Source of the DNA: PALSA-505 sp036501145
Lineage (GTDB): Bacteria > Actinomycetota > Actinomycetes > Streptosporangiales > Streptosporangiaceae
Assembly: GCA_036501145.1 (NCBI GenBank)
Contig: DASYAV010000052.1
Location: 74,503-138,502, forward strand
Direction of reading: 5' to 3'
Length of the DNA: 64,000 nt
Part shown: piece by piece, positions 34,959-43,726 of the stretch
Layout: each line of letters begins with the position of its first letter
Position numbering within the stretch: position 1 is the first letter of the stretch
Notes under the pieces: generated by a model
What the model was told of the DNA's origin: nothing
The model's input: only the letters and a program-made list of their open reading frames with translations
Database searches by the model: none
Program-made: the position numbers and the translations under genes

Positions 34959-37900
34959 TCAGCTGCCTGCGGTCGGGGTTCGGCCGCGCTGGCGGGTGCG
35001 CTCTGGCTTGCGCCGCTGGGCGGGCACCCGCGCGGGTTCCGCCGCAGGCTGCTGGCCCGCCTCGGCCGGTGGTTCAGCTGGCTGCCTGGTGGTGACCGGG
35101 TCCGGCTCGGCCGCAGGTAGCTGCATGGCCGGGGCTCCGGACGGAACCTCCGGCGCGGCACCGGCCGGGGCCTTGGCCGGGGCGCCAGACGACGCCTTGC
35201 GGCGCGTGCCGGACGACGACCGGCGGTGCGTGCCGGTGGTCGGCTGACGTTGTTCCGCGGAAGCGGGCTGACGCCGTTCGCCGGGGGCAGACTCACGGCG
35301 CTCGCCGGAGGTTGGCTGACGTTGTTCCGCCGAAGCGGGCTGACGCCGCTTGCCGGAGGTGGTCCGGCCCGGCTTGCTGGACTGGGGCTGGCCCGTCTTG
35401 CCGCCGCGCTGCCGGGCCGCGGTGGCTGCGGGCCGCCGGGCCGGCTTATCGGCCGGTGGCTGGTCTGGCGCGGCCGCGGCCGGCTGGCTTGCGTCTGCGG
35501 GAAGCGGCGGCGCGGTCTCGGGCTCGGGTACCGTGCCCAGCTCGGTCAGGGGGGCATTGCCCAGGTCGGCGAGCGACGCCGTGCCCAGGCCGGCGAGAGG
35601 CGCTGTACCCAGGTCGGGGAGAGGTGCCGGGCCCGTCTGGGGGACTGGCGAGCCGCTCGGCTCGGTGATCGAAGCTGCTGCCGGTTCGGTGGTGGATGGC
35701 GCGCCCGGCCCGGCGGTCAGCGCCCGGGCTTCGGCCCGGGCCGCGTCCGCATCGTCATACCGTCCCAGGTCGGCCAGCGCGGCAGCGACGCTGGCGAGCG
35801 AGCGAGCCAGCCCGGCCAGGTTGCGGTCCGGGTCGGTGGCGGCCAGCCCGCGCCGGATGCTGACCGCCTCGCCCAGCGCCTCCGCGGCGGTCTCCGGGCG
35901 GCCCAGCTCGCGGTGCCTGATGCCCAGGTTGGCCAGCGCGCGGGCCAGGTCGCGGCGGTACCGGGCCGGATCCACGACCGCCAGGTCCCGGTATACCGTG
36001 ACGGCGTCCTGCGCGGCGTCCGCGGCTTCGTCCAGATCGCCCAGCTCGGCCTGGGTGATGGCCAGATTGGTCAGCGAGCTGGCCAGGTCGGCCCGGTACC
36101 GCCCGGGATCGGCGGCGGCCAGCTCCCAGCGGATCGACACGGCCTCCTGCTCCACCGGCAGCGCCTCGGTGGCACGCCCGGCCCGCGAGTAGCTGATGCC
36201 CAGGTTGGTCAGCGCGGCGGCCAGCTCAGCTTGGTACTGGCCAGGGTCTGCGGCGGCAAGCCCGCGCAGGATGCTGGCCGTCTCCAGCTCGGCCGAGACG
36301 GCTTCGCCAGGCTGGCCCGCCCGGGTGTGCCAGACACCGAGGTTGGCCAGGCAGGTGACCAGCTCGGGGCGGTACTGCCCGGGGTCGTCGTCGGCCAGGT
36401 CGCGCAGGATGCCTGCCGCCTCCACGGTCGGCGGCACGGCGTCGGCCGGACCGCTCTCCGTCGCCTGCCACACACCCAGGTTGGCCAGGCTGACGGCAAG
36501 CTCGGGCCGGTAGCGATCGGGTTCCGATGCGGCCAGGTCCCGGTATATCCGCACCGCCTGCTGCTCGGCTCGCCGCGCGTCTTGCGCGCGGTCCCGGTCG
36601 GAGCACCGCACCGCCAGGTCGGTCAGCGCCGAGGCCAGCTCGGCCTGCCTCTCGCGGGCGAGGCTCGCCGCGGCCCGGCGCGCACCGAACTGCGCCTCGC
36701 CGGGCCGTTCCAGGGCCGGTGGGCCGGTGCCGCGCGGGTCAGCGAGCCAGCCCGGCACTCCGCCGGCGTGCCCCGGCTCCGCCCCGGGCAGGTCGTGTCC
36801 GTCCAGCCAGCCCAGCACGTCCACGGCCCGGTCGTCCCACTCGGCGAGCCCGGCCGGCCCGCCGGCGGCCAGTGCCTCGCGGGCCCGCAGGATCGCGATC
36901 AGCTCCGGTTCGGCCACCGCCGGGCTCGGCGCGGGCAGCCCGCGGACGATCGCGGCCAGCGCGTCCGGCGCGGCCGGAGCGCTGCCCAGGGCGTCCCTCA
37001 GCAGGCCGGGCAACACTCCCGGCACCTGCTGCGCGACCAGCGCGGCCGGGGCGGCCAGGCCGGCCAGGTCGTATTCCAGCGCCTCGCGCAGCAGCCCGAT
37101 GGCGGCCGGATCGTCCACGGTGGCCCAGGCCAGCAGGGCCACCGCATGCGCCGCCTGCTCGGACGGCAGCGCCCGGATGAACCTGCGCGCGAGCACCGGG
37201 TCGCCCGCCAGCTGCCGGACTACCAGTGTCTGCGCCAGCAGGTCGGGCCGCAGCCCGCCGGCCCGCCCGTTCGGCCCCGGCGGATACAGCCCGGCGAGCC
37301 ATCGCGCCCACTCCACCCGGCCGTCCGGCGGCTCGCCGGTCAGGTACGGGACCCTGGCCACCGCCGCCTCGGCCTCCGCGACGCTCCACGGCCCGGCCAG
37401 CGTGGCCATCGTCACGGCGTGTGTGACCGGTTCAGGGTGGTAGTCCAGCCCGGCTGCCGCCGCCGAGGACTGCCAGTACCGGAGTTCGTGCTCGAGCAGC
37501 TCATCCAGTACCCGGGGCCCGACCACGACGCGGACCGGTGCCTGACCGTCGGCGGCCGAGCGCAGCACGGCGAGCAGCGCGGCCGCGTGCAGCAGCAGTA
37601 CCGGCAGCCGCAGCGCCGACCGCTCGATCTCCAGCCGGCCCTGCGCCTGGAGCGACATCGCCGCGGCGAAGTGCGGCACCGCGGCGGCGGCCACCTCGGC
37701 GTCGGTCAGCCCGGCATCGAGCGGGCCATCCAGCCGGACCGGCGGCGCCTCGGTGAGCAGCCGCGCCACGGCGGGCGGGCAGCCTTCGACGAGTAGACCC
37801 CACCAGTCGCCCAGCGAGCGGGCCACCAGCAGCACCCGGGCCTCGCCCGGCCCGGTCAGCGTGGCCTCCAGCAGCGGGGCCAGCCCGTTCCTGCTTTCCG

Positions 37901-38312
37901 CGTCGTCCACGATCAGCAGCGGGCGGCCGGGACCTACCGTGCGGGCCGCCGCGGCCGCGTGCGGCTCGTCTCCTGGCTCCACCATCCGCCACGGCTCGGC
38001 CTGCGCTGCCCAGTCCGCGGCCAGCTGCCGCACGAGCCTGGTCTTGCCGACGCCTGGTGCGCCCACGATGAGGCGCACCGAGTGCGGCGCCAGCCCGGCG
38101 CACCAGTCGCGCAGGCTGCTGCGTTCCGCGGTCCGCCCGGCGAAGGCCACGACCTCGCGCTCGGGGCGCAGCAGCGCGGCAGGCCCCCAGCCACGGTCCG
38201 ACGGCGTGGGCGCGACGGCCGGCTCCAGGCCCGAGCCGTCCGCCTCTCCCGCGGGTGGACCAGCGCGTGGTCGGCCCGGGCCTCGGTCGGCCCGGTCAGG
38301 GGGGTCACTCAC
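34959..38312 (-). CDS. STAND-like P-loop ATPase with TPR repeats
   Basis: About 1117 residues from the GTG at 38312 (an upstream GTG at 38333 is possible). Disordered N-terminus, then a nucleotide-binding domain with P-loop GAPGVGKT (84-91) and Walker B LLIVDDAE (about 133-139), a helical region, and about seven tetratricopeptide units of roughly 45 residues (each with LANLGVWxxxxG...A and ILRDLADDDPGQYRPEL-like text; landmarks DPGQYRPEL, DPGRYRADL, DPARYRRDL). The last 220 residues are low-complexity with short repeats (QPASAEQRQP). The order NTPase then TPR is that of STAND/NLR-type signalling ATPases, used by actinomycetes in regulation and in anti-phage defence. No effector domain was recognised. 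Confidence 0.8.
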   Translation of the reverse strand: MSDPPDRADRGPGRPRAGPPAGEADGSGLEPAVAPTPSDRGWGPAALLRPEREVVAFAGRTAERSSLRDWCAGLAPHSVRLIVGAPGVGKTRLVRQLAADWAAQAEPWRMVEPGDEPHAAAAARTVGPGRPLLIVDDAESRNGLAPLLEATLTGPGEARVLLVARSLGDWWGLLVEGCPPAVARLLTEAPPVRLDGPLDAGLTDAEVAAAAVPHFAAAMSLQAQGRLEIERSALRLPVLLLHAAALLAVLRSAADGQAPVRVVVGPRVLDELLEHELRYWQSSAAAAGLDYHPEPVTHAVTMATLAGPWSVAEAEAAVARVPYLTGEPPDGRVEWARWLAGLYPPGPNGRAGGLRPDLLAQTLVVRQLAGDPVLARRFIRALPSEQAAHAVALLAWATVDDPAAIGLLREALEYDLAGLAAPAALVAQQVPGVLPGLLRDALGSAPAAPDALAAIVRGLPAPSPAVAEPELIAILRAREALAAGGPAGLAEWDDRAVDVLGWLDGHDLPGAEPGHAGGVPGWLADPRGTGPPALERPGEAQFGARRAAASLARERQAELASALTDLAVRCSDRDRAQDARRAEQQAVRIYRDLAASEPDRYRPELAVSLANLGVWQATESGPADAVPPTVEAAGILRDLADDDPGQYRPELVTCLANLGVWHTRAGQPGEAVSAELETASILRGLAAADPGQYQAELAAALTNLGISYSRAGRATEALPVEQEAVSIRWELAAADPGRYRADLASSLTNLAITQAELGDLDEAADAAQDAVTVYRDLAVVDPARYRRDLARALANLGIRHRELGRPETAAEALGEAVSIRRGLAATDPDRNLAGLARSLASVAAALADLGRYDDADAARAEARALTAGPGAPSTTEPAAASITEPSGSPVPQTGPAPLPDLGTAPLAGLGTASLADLGNAPLTELGTVPEPETAPPLPADASQPAAAAPDQPPADKPARRPAATAARQRGGKTGQPQSSKPGRTTSGKRRQPASAEQRQPTSGERRESAPGERRQPASAEQRQPTTGTHRRSSSGTRRKASSGAPAKAPAGAAPEVPSGAPAMQLPAAEPDPVTTRQPAEPPAEAGQQPAAEPARVPAQRRKPERTRQRGRTPTAGS

Positions 38313-38453
38313 ACCCTCGTCATACCCACGCACCCCACATATCCTGCCTGGGATCGGCCGCGAGCCGGCCACGACTAGACCAAGCTTTTTCCCAACGGCC
38401 GGTATGCGCACTTTTGTCCGGGCAGATTCCCGGCAGGCGGGCCCGGCAGGCAC

Positions 38454-38485
38454 GACGGCCCGGGCCCATCCGGGCCCGGGCCGTC
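38454..38485. terminator. Long-stem terminator
   Basis: A 14-base perfect stem (GACGGCCCGGGCCC at 38454-38467 and its complement at 38472-38485) around ATCC lies 16 bases after the stop of the G1 peptidase gene (minus strand). No T run; stem stability would do the work. It separates that gene from the ATPase gene. Confidence 0.75.
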
Positions 38486-38501
38486 TGCGCGGCGGATGCG
38501 G

Positions 38502-39362
38502 TTACCGGTCCGGCCCCAGCGAGATCGGCAGGATGTTACCGTGCCGGTCCCAGGTCGCCGTGAAGCTCGGCCCGCTCAGCGGGGCCACCGTATCCAGCGA
38601 GATGAATCCCTGGTGCAGCTGGTCGATCATGTAGATCGGGACGTTGTGGAAGCGTCCCACGGTCTTGACGGCACCGCCGTCGACCGAGGCGGTGCTCGCC
38701 GACATCGTCGTGGTCCGGTAGTCGGCCAGCTCGGTGAGGAAGGCGCTGGTGCAACTGCTGGTACTGCACAACGCAGGCCGCTCGATGATCCACTCGGCGG
38801 AGGCACGCTTGCAGCTAGCGCACGTGGCTGCCGTGGTCTTGGACTTACCCGAGGTGAGGTCGGCGATGGTCAGCGTGAACGTGCCGCCCGCGTAGTTCAC
38901 CGAGGCGTCCATGATGTCGCCCGGCTTCACCGGGAAGGCGTTGATGCTCGGCGCCGGGTACATCTCGATCCACGCCTCGTACGCCGGTGTCGTGTGGCTC
39001 TTGCCACTGCAGTGAGCGAACGTGCCGTCCTGCTCTACGGTCTGGTCGTTGTAGCCATCCAGGCCGACCCAGTTCGACGTCCACTGGTACTTGATGCCCG
39101 GGCACTTGACACTCGGCTGGACAAATGTGGAGTGCACGGAGTTGAACGGGGTCTTCGAGGTGGCCGCGTAACCCGACCAGTTGTAACTGATCGTGGGCGA
39201 GCTGCTGCTGAATCCGGGTGCTCTGGCGATGCGCCCGCCAGGTTGCGCAACGCGTGTGTGCGCGTTCGGTGGACTGGTGGCAGCACCCGCGGCGCCGGGC
39301 ACGGCCAGCATGACACCGCCGCACATCAGGCCGGCCGCGGCCAGTGAGATTAACCGCTTCAT
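38502..39362 (-). CDS. Secreted G1-family glutamic endopeptidase (eqolisin-like)
   Basis: About 286 residues; AAGGAG lies 10 bases before the ATG at 39362 (a TTG two codons earlier is closer to it). Signal peptide 1-28 (MKRLISLAAAGLMCGGVMLA). The domain shows the G1 pattern: NWSGYAA near the start, NWVGLDGYN, TVEQDGT with the catalytic Gln (about 111), EAWIEMYP, and AEWIIERP with the catalytic Glu (about 190). Such peptidases act at acid pH and are pepstatin-insensitive; they are best known from fungi, with bacterial members in soil actinomycetes and acidophiles. Cys pairs (CASC, CSTSSC) may be disulfide-bonded. Monocistronic. Confidence 0.88.
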   Translation of the reverse strand: MKRLISLAAAGLMCGGVMLAVPGAAGAATSPPNAHTRVAQPGGRIARAPGFSSSSPTISYNWSGYAATSKTPFNSVHSTFVQPSVKCPGIKYQWTSNWVGLDGYNDQTVEQDGTFAHCSGKSHTTPAYEAWIEMYPAPSINAFPVKPGDIMDASVNYAGGTFTLTIADLTSGKSKTTAATCASCKRASAEWIIERPALCSTSSCTSAFLTELADYRTTTMSASTASVDGGAVKTVGRFHNVPIYMIDQLHQGFISLDTVAPLSGPSFTATWDRHGNILPISLGPDR

Positions 39363-39590
39363 AGACAATCCGCTCCTTTCGAGGGCCAGATTCAGGCCGC
39401 ATGCGGCGATACCGCCTCGACCGTCCTACCCATGACGTACGACTCATCTCATCAGATTCGCCCTGGCATACAGGCAATTTCTGATGCCGGTGAGGTTGCA
39501 GTTTGTGCACACTCGGCCGCCCGCCCGGGCACGCCGATGCGGGCCACGGCGGCCGGGGATAGGGTTAGGCCGCCAGGAGGAACGTATGTC

Positions 39591-39842
39591 GTGGAGCCGC
39601 GTGCGGTGATACGGGACGAGGAGCCGATCGGCTGCGTCGGTGAGCTGATCCTGGCCACCCGGGGCGCCGGGGGTCCCGGCGAGGTGCTGGTGCCGGTGCG
39701 CGGTGGAACCGAGACTTTCATCGCTTGGTCGGAACATCCGCTGGCGAAGGGGACTACGGTGCTGGTAATCGACTTCCGCGGAGCCCGTGCGGTGGACGTC
39801 ATGGAGTGGGCCGACGCGCCGGACGGAAGCACGCCGTCATGA
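39591..39842 (+). CDS. NfeD-like OB-fold protein
   Basis: 83 residues from the GTG at 39591, with AGGAGG 10 bases upstream. The middle reads GCVGELILATRGAGGPGEVLVP followed by TTVLVIDFRGARAVDVMEW (landmarks IGCVGEL and VLVIDFRGARAVDV), the five-strand OB-fold pattern of the NfeD C-terminal domain. No membrane segment or protease domain is present. It is followed 70 bases later by an SPFH/flotillin gene, the classic partner of NfeD proteins, which supports the call. Confidence 0.75.
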   Translation: MEPRAVIRDEEPIGCVGELILATRGAGGPGEVLVPVRGGTETFIAWSEHPLAKGTTVLVIDFRGARAVDVMEWADAPDGSTPS

Positions 39843-39912
39843 TCTTTTCGTGCCCGCGGGCCAGGCCGCGGCAGCGCGCGAAGTTGCGAACACACAGCTA
39901 AGGAGAGATGGG

Positions 39913-41070
39913 ATGCTCGGTTACCGAGTTCCAGCGGCCGACCAGGCCATGCTGATTTCCGGCGGCAGACGCGCCCGCAGCGGGGCGCCGTTCCGGATCC
40001 TGATCGGGCACGGCGCCTTCGTGAACCCGTTTCTGCGCCGGGTTGGGCTGCTCACACTGGCCATGCGCGAGGCCGAGGTCCAGGAGACCTGCGTCACCGG
40101 CCAGGGGATTTCGGTGAGCGTCCGGGCGGTGATCGCGTTCAAGGTCGGCAACGACGAGGAGAGCATCGTCAACGCGGGCCAGCGCTTCCTCTCCGACCAG
40201 GACCAGATGTCGGTGCTGACCGGGCGGATCTTCGCCGGTCACCTGCGCTCGATCGTCGGCTCGATGACCGTCGAGGAAATCGTCACCGAGCGGCAGAAGC
40301 TGGCCACCGAGGTGCTCGACGGCTCCAAGGCGGAGATGGCCAAGATCGGGCTCATCGTCGACTCGCTGCAGATCCAGTCCATCGACGACATGGGTGCCGG
40401 CTACATCGACGCGATGGCCGCCCCGCACGTCTCGGCCATCCAGCGGCAGGCCAAGATCGCCCAGGCGCAGGCCGACCAGGCCTCGGCCGAGGCCCAGCAG
40501 GCGTCGCAGCGCAGCCAAGCCGAGTACGCGAGGCAGACCTCGGTCGTGCAGGCGCAGTACAAGGCCGAGGTGGACAAGGCACAGGCCGAGGCGTCTCAGG
40601 TCGGCCCGCTGGCACAGGCGCAGGCGGAGCAGGACGTGCTGGCCATGCAGACCAAGCTGGCGCAGCGCAATGGCGAGCTGCGCCAGCAGCAGCTGGTGGC
40701 GGAGGTGATCAAGCCCGCCCAGGCGGAGGCCGAGAAGGTGCGCACGCTCGCTCAGGCCGAGGCGGAGCGAATGAAGATCCTGGCCGAGGCGGCCGCCTCG
40801 CACAACCGGGTGGCGCTCGACCGGACACTCATCGACCAGCTGCCGCAGATCGTCAAGGAGGCGGCCGGTGGCCTGGCCGGCGCCAACGTCAACGTTCTGA
40901 ACGGCGCGGACGGGCTCGGCGAGATAGCCGCCGGCCTGGTTTCCCAGGGCCTGACCATCCTCGACTCGGTCAAGTCCAGCCTGGGCTCAGAATCGCCGGA
41001 CAAGCAGCCCGCAATCGGCTCCGGCAGCACGGCCGATGCACCCGACTCGGCCAACTCCAAACCCCGGTAA
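39913..41070 (+). CDS. SPFH/flotillin-family protein
   Basis: 385 residues, AAGGAGAG before the ATG. N-terminal SPFH (band 7) domain (about 1-185: MLGYRVPAADQAML, GQGISVSVRAVIAFKV, IVGSMTVEEIVTER, VLDGSKAEMAKIGL) and a long Ala/Gln/Glu-rich coiled coil (about 185-320) with the EAEKVR and AEAERMKILAEA repeats of flotillins. No strong membrane helix at the N-terminus, so it probably associates with the membrane peripherally. Flotillins organise membrane microdomains. Co-transcribed with the NfeD-like gene and followed by a clear terminator. Confidence 0.9.
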   Translation: MLGYRVPAADQAMLISGGRRARSGAPFRILIGHGAFVNPFLRRVGLLTLAMREAEVQETCVTGQGISVSVRAVIAFKVGNDEESIVNAGQRFLSDQDQMSVLTGRIFAGHLRSIVGSMTVEEIVTERQKLATEVLDGSKAEMAKIGLIVDSLQIQSIDDMGAGYIDAMAAPHVSAIQRQAKIAQAQADQASAEAQQASQRSQAEYARQTSVVQAQYKAEVDKAQAEASQVGPLAQAQAEQDVLAMQTKLAQRNGELRQQQLVAEVIKPAQAEAEKVRTLAQAEAERMKILAEAAASHNRVALDRTLIDQLPQIVKEAAGGLAGANVNVLNGADGLGEIAAGLVSQGLTILDSVKSSLGSESPDKQPAIGSGSTADAPDSANSKPR

Positions 41071-41110
41071 AAGGCGGCGGTAAAGGCACGTTACCGGCGC
41101 GCCACGGGAA

Positions 41111-41155
41111 GCGCCGTGGCCGGCCAGTGAATGGCCGGTCACGGCGCTTTATTTA
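41111..41155 (+). terminator. Rho-independent terminator
   Basis: GCGCCGTGGCCGGCCA and TGGCCGGTCACGGCGC pair almost perfectly (one G-T) around GTGAA, followed directly by TTTATTTA. This is the most canonical intrinsic terminator in the window and ends the NfeD-flotillin operon. Confidence 0.92.
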
Positions 41156-41192
41156 CTGGGGACTCGCGGGTAATTATGCGCTGTGGCGCAGC

Positions 41193-41438
41193 TCAGTTGT
41201 CGGCTGCGGGATTCCAGCGCTGCGCTGCCGACTGGTGGGCCAGCCGCTGGTCGGCGGCCGCGACCTGCCGCGCCGCGGACTGCAGGGCATGGTGTTCCCG
41301 CGCGCGGCGCCAGGCAGGCAGTTCGGCACGGGCCGGCGGGGCGTCCGGCCTGGTGATGACCAGCCACAGCGGCACGCCCACGATGGCCAGCACGAACAGG
41401 GCACCCAGGCCGAGGTTCAGCCACAGCCACAGAGCCAT
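41193..41438 (-). CDS. Small single-pass membrane protein
   Basis: 81 residues; GGAGG lies 9 bases before the ATG. One N-terminal hydrophobic helix (about 3-28, WLWLNLGLGALFVLAIVGVPL) is followed by a basic, helical, Ala/Gln-rich cytoplasmic tail (WRRAREHHALQSAARQVAAA). No family recognised. It lies alone on the minus strand just past the flotillin terminator. A link with the flotillin membrane domain is possible but unsupported. Confidence 0.6.
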   Translation of the reverse strand: MALWLWLNLGLGALFVLAIVGVPLWLVITRPDAPPARAELPAWRRAREHHALQSAARQVAAADQRLAHQSAAQRWNPAADN

Positions 41439-41789
41439 AAGTAATCGCCTCCGGTGTCCAGAATTTCCAGGTTCATTCGTTCTGTGCTATCCGTCAGTCT
41501 CCCCGCCTCCTCTGCACCGATCCTGAGGCCAAACTATGAAGGCCCTATGAAGGCTGCTGCGAAACGCGAGGAATGTCTTAGGCGCGATTCCTTGCGAGGT
41601 TTGCGAGCATTTTCACGATTCCGCGCAAGTGCCTCGTGAGGTGACCTCGGTGACCGTCGCCCGGTTCGTAGGGCGGCACGTTCGGGGACACGCGGCCACC
41701 CCGGCGTGCGACGATGGGCGCGGTGGGCGAGCGGGGCCGCGGTGGCCAGGGCGCAGCCGTTCATAAAAATCAGCGAGGGAGACGGCCGG
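41439..41789. other. Gene-free interval before mscR
   Basis: 351 bases between the small membrane protein and the mycothiol-dependent dehydrogenase. The left part (41460-41640) is less GC-rich than its surroundings and has a direct repeat CTATGAAGGC at about 41534 and 41544, so promoters for both flanking genes probably lie here. I could not fix -35/-10 elements or a gene. Confidence 0.5.
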
Positions 41790-42875
41790 ATGACAGTCGA
41801 GGTTCGGGGAGTGGTGGCGGCCGGAAAGGGTGCGCCGGTAGAGCTCACGACGGTGCTCGTGCCCGATCCCGGTCCTGGTGAGGCGCTGGTGCGGGTGCAG
41901 GCCTGCGGCGTCTGCCACACCGACCTGCACTACCGCGAGGGCGGGATCGGCGACGAGTTCCCCTACCTGCTCGGGCACGAGGCGGCCGGGGTGGTCGAGG
42001 CGGTCGGCGAGGACGTCACCGACGTGGCGCCCGGTGACTTCGTGATCCTCAACTGGCGCGCGGTCTGCGGGCAGTGCCGCGCCTGCGCCCGGGGCCGCCC
42101 GTGGTACTGCTTCGCCACGCACAACGCCCAGCAGAAGATGACACTGGCCGACGGGACGACGCTGTCGCCCGCGCTGGGCATCGGCGCGTTCGCCGAGAAG
42201 ACGCTGGTCGCGGCGGGCCAGTGCACCAAGGTCAACCCGGAGATCCGGCCCGAGGTCGCCGGGCTGCTCGGCTGCGGGGTGATGGCCGGAATCGGCGCCG
42301 CGATCAACACCGGCGGCGTGACCCGCGGCGACTCGGTCGCGGTGATCGGCTGCGGCGGGGTCGGGGACGGCGCGGTGCTCGGGTCGCGCCTGGCCGGCGC
42401 GCGGACGATCATCGCCGTGGACGTGGACGACCGCAAGCTCGAGTGGGCCCGCGGGTTCGGCGCGACGCACGTGGTCAACTCCCGGCAGGCCGACCCGGTC
42501 GAGGCGATCAGGGATCTCACCGGCGGGTTCGGCGCCGACGTGGTGGTCGAGGCGATCGGCCGCCCGGAGACGTACGAGCAGGCATTCTATGCCCGTGACC
42601 TGGCCGGCACGGTGGTTCTGGTGGGCGTGCCCACGCCGGAGATGCGGCTGGACATGCCGTTGCTGGAGTTCTTCGGGCGCGGCGGCGCGCTGAAGTCGTC
42701 CTGGTATGGCGACTGCCTGCCCAGCCGGGACTTCCCCATGCTGGTGGACCTGCACCTGCAGGGCCGGCTGCCGCTGGAGAAGTTCGTCAGCGAGACGATC
42801 GCGCTCGACCAGGTCGAGGAGGCGTTCGCCAAGATGAGCCGGGGCGACGTCCTCCGGTCCGTCGTCACGCTCTGA
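41790..42875 (+). CDS. mscR: S-(hydroxymethyl)mycothiol dehydrogenase
   Basis: 361 residues, the usual length. Zinc-dependent medium-chain alcohol dehydrogenase that oxidises S-(hydroxymethyl)mycothiol, the adduct of formaldehyde and mycothiol, using NAD. Catalytic zinc ligands in CGVCHTDLHY and GHEAAG, structural zinc cysteines in CGQCRACARGRPWYC, cofactor loop GCGGVGDGAVLGSRLAGA and the acidic NAD-selecting VDVDDRKLEWA. The ending SRGDVLRSVVTL is typical of the mycothiol-dependent type. It indicates that the host makes mycothiol and detoxifies formaldehyde by this route. Confidence 0.93.
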   Translation: MTVEVRGVVAAGKGAPVELTTVLVPDPGPGEALVRVQACGVCHTDLHYREGGIGDEFPYLLGHEAAGVVEAVGEDVTDVAPGDFVILNWRAVCGQCRACARGRPWYCFATHNAQQKMTLADGTTLSPALGIGAFAEKTLVAAGQCTKVNPEIRPEVAGLLGCGVMAGIGAAINTGGVTRGDSVAVIGCGGVGDGAVLGSRLAGARTIIAVDVDDRKLEWARGFGATHVVNSRQADPVEAIRDLTGGFGADVVVEAIGRPETYEQAFYARDLAGTVVLVGVPTPEMRLDMPLLEFFGRGGALKSSWYGDCLPSRDFPMLVDLHLQGRLPLEKFVSETIALDQVEEAFAKMSRGDVLRSVVTL

Positions 42876-42910
42876 CCGTGGCCGCGGCTGCGGTCACCCG
42901 CAAGGCGCCG

Positions 42911-43471
42911 CTAGTCCCTGGCCATCACGACAAAGCAGAATCCGGCGCTCCTCGGACGGCGCAGCGGAGTGTCGCACTTGACCCGGCGCAGCACCTCGTT
43001 CCTGCGGATGCCGAGCCCTCCCGCGATGAGCCGGTCCGGGCGCACCGGTACCGGGTCCTCGAAGACGACATCCACCCGGACCGGCCACGCCTCGCCGGGC
43101 CATGCCGACGGAGTGTCAAGCCGCCAGCTGCCCGTCCAGTCCAGGGTGAAGCCGTTGCGCCGGGCGAGCAGCGGTTCCAGCAGCCGCGACGCCACCAGTT
43201 CCGGATCGTTGACGCGGTAGCCGCGGATCTCGGCCGGATCGAGGGAACTGACCGGGGCTCGCTCGTGCACGGTGAGTTTGCTGGTCCGATCGCAGGACAC
43301 GCAGCGGATCTGCAGCCACACGTCCAGCAGCTTGCCGTTGGCGTTGACGCGGAACCTGCCCTCGCCGGTGGTGGCCGACTCCGACCGGCAGGCCACGCAC
43401 CGCAACGACAGCAGAGGCAGCCGGGTCCGGCGAACGACCCAGGGCAGCACGGTATGAGGTTGTGAAGACAT
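42911..43471 (-). CDS. DUF1062 family protein
   Basis: 186 residues. Two Cys-x2-Cys pairs (RCVACRS near 25 and RCVSCDR near 57) suggest a bound zinc; the pattern (WVVRRTRLPLLSLRCVAC, then RFRVNANGKLLDVWLQIRC as separate landmarks LPLLSLRCVAC and NANGKLLDVWLQ) is that of the DUF1062 family, small bacterial proteins of unknown function. Basic residues dominate the C-terminal half (GIRRNEVLRRVKCDTPLRRP). Convergent with mscR; the 255 bases upstream (43472-43726) hold nothing recognisable. Confidence 0.75.
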   Translation of the reverse strand: MSSQPHTVLPWVVRRTRLPLLSLRCVACRSESATTGEGRFRVNANGKLLDVWLQIRCVSCDRTSKLTVHERAPVSSLDPAEIRGYRVNDPELVASRLLEPLLARRNGFTLDWTGSWRLDTPSAWPGEAWPVRVDVVFEDPVPVRPDRLIAGGLGIRRNEVLRRVKCDTPLRRPRSAGFCFVVMARD

Positions 43472-43726
43472 GATCTCTCTAGACCTGACACGAGGCCGAT
43501 TACGCGCGGCCTCAAGCGCTGCGTGGCCGGGCGCGCATGGGCAGCCCGGCAGAGCCGGCGGGAGCGTCGGCTACAGGTGCGCGGAAGAAGGTGTCAGATC
43601 CGAAGAGCAGGCGGGGTCACGTGGTTCGTCCTCTGTCCTCACGGCGACGGGGCCGCAGGTAACGGTACGGAACGCGCAAGGAAGGCTCAACCGGGTTTCC
43701 GGCCGGGACCTCGGCGGGACTACGCG

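Noticed and set aside
35226..37796. 856-codon plus-strand frame opposite the TPR-ATPase
   Set aside because: Gly/Arg/Gln-rich mirror of the TPR repeats; P-loop and TPRs are on the other strand.
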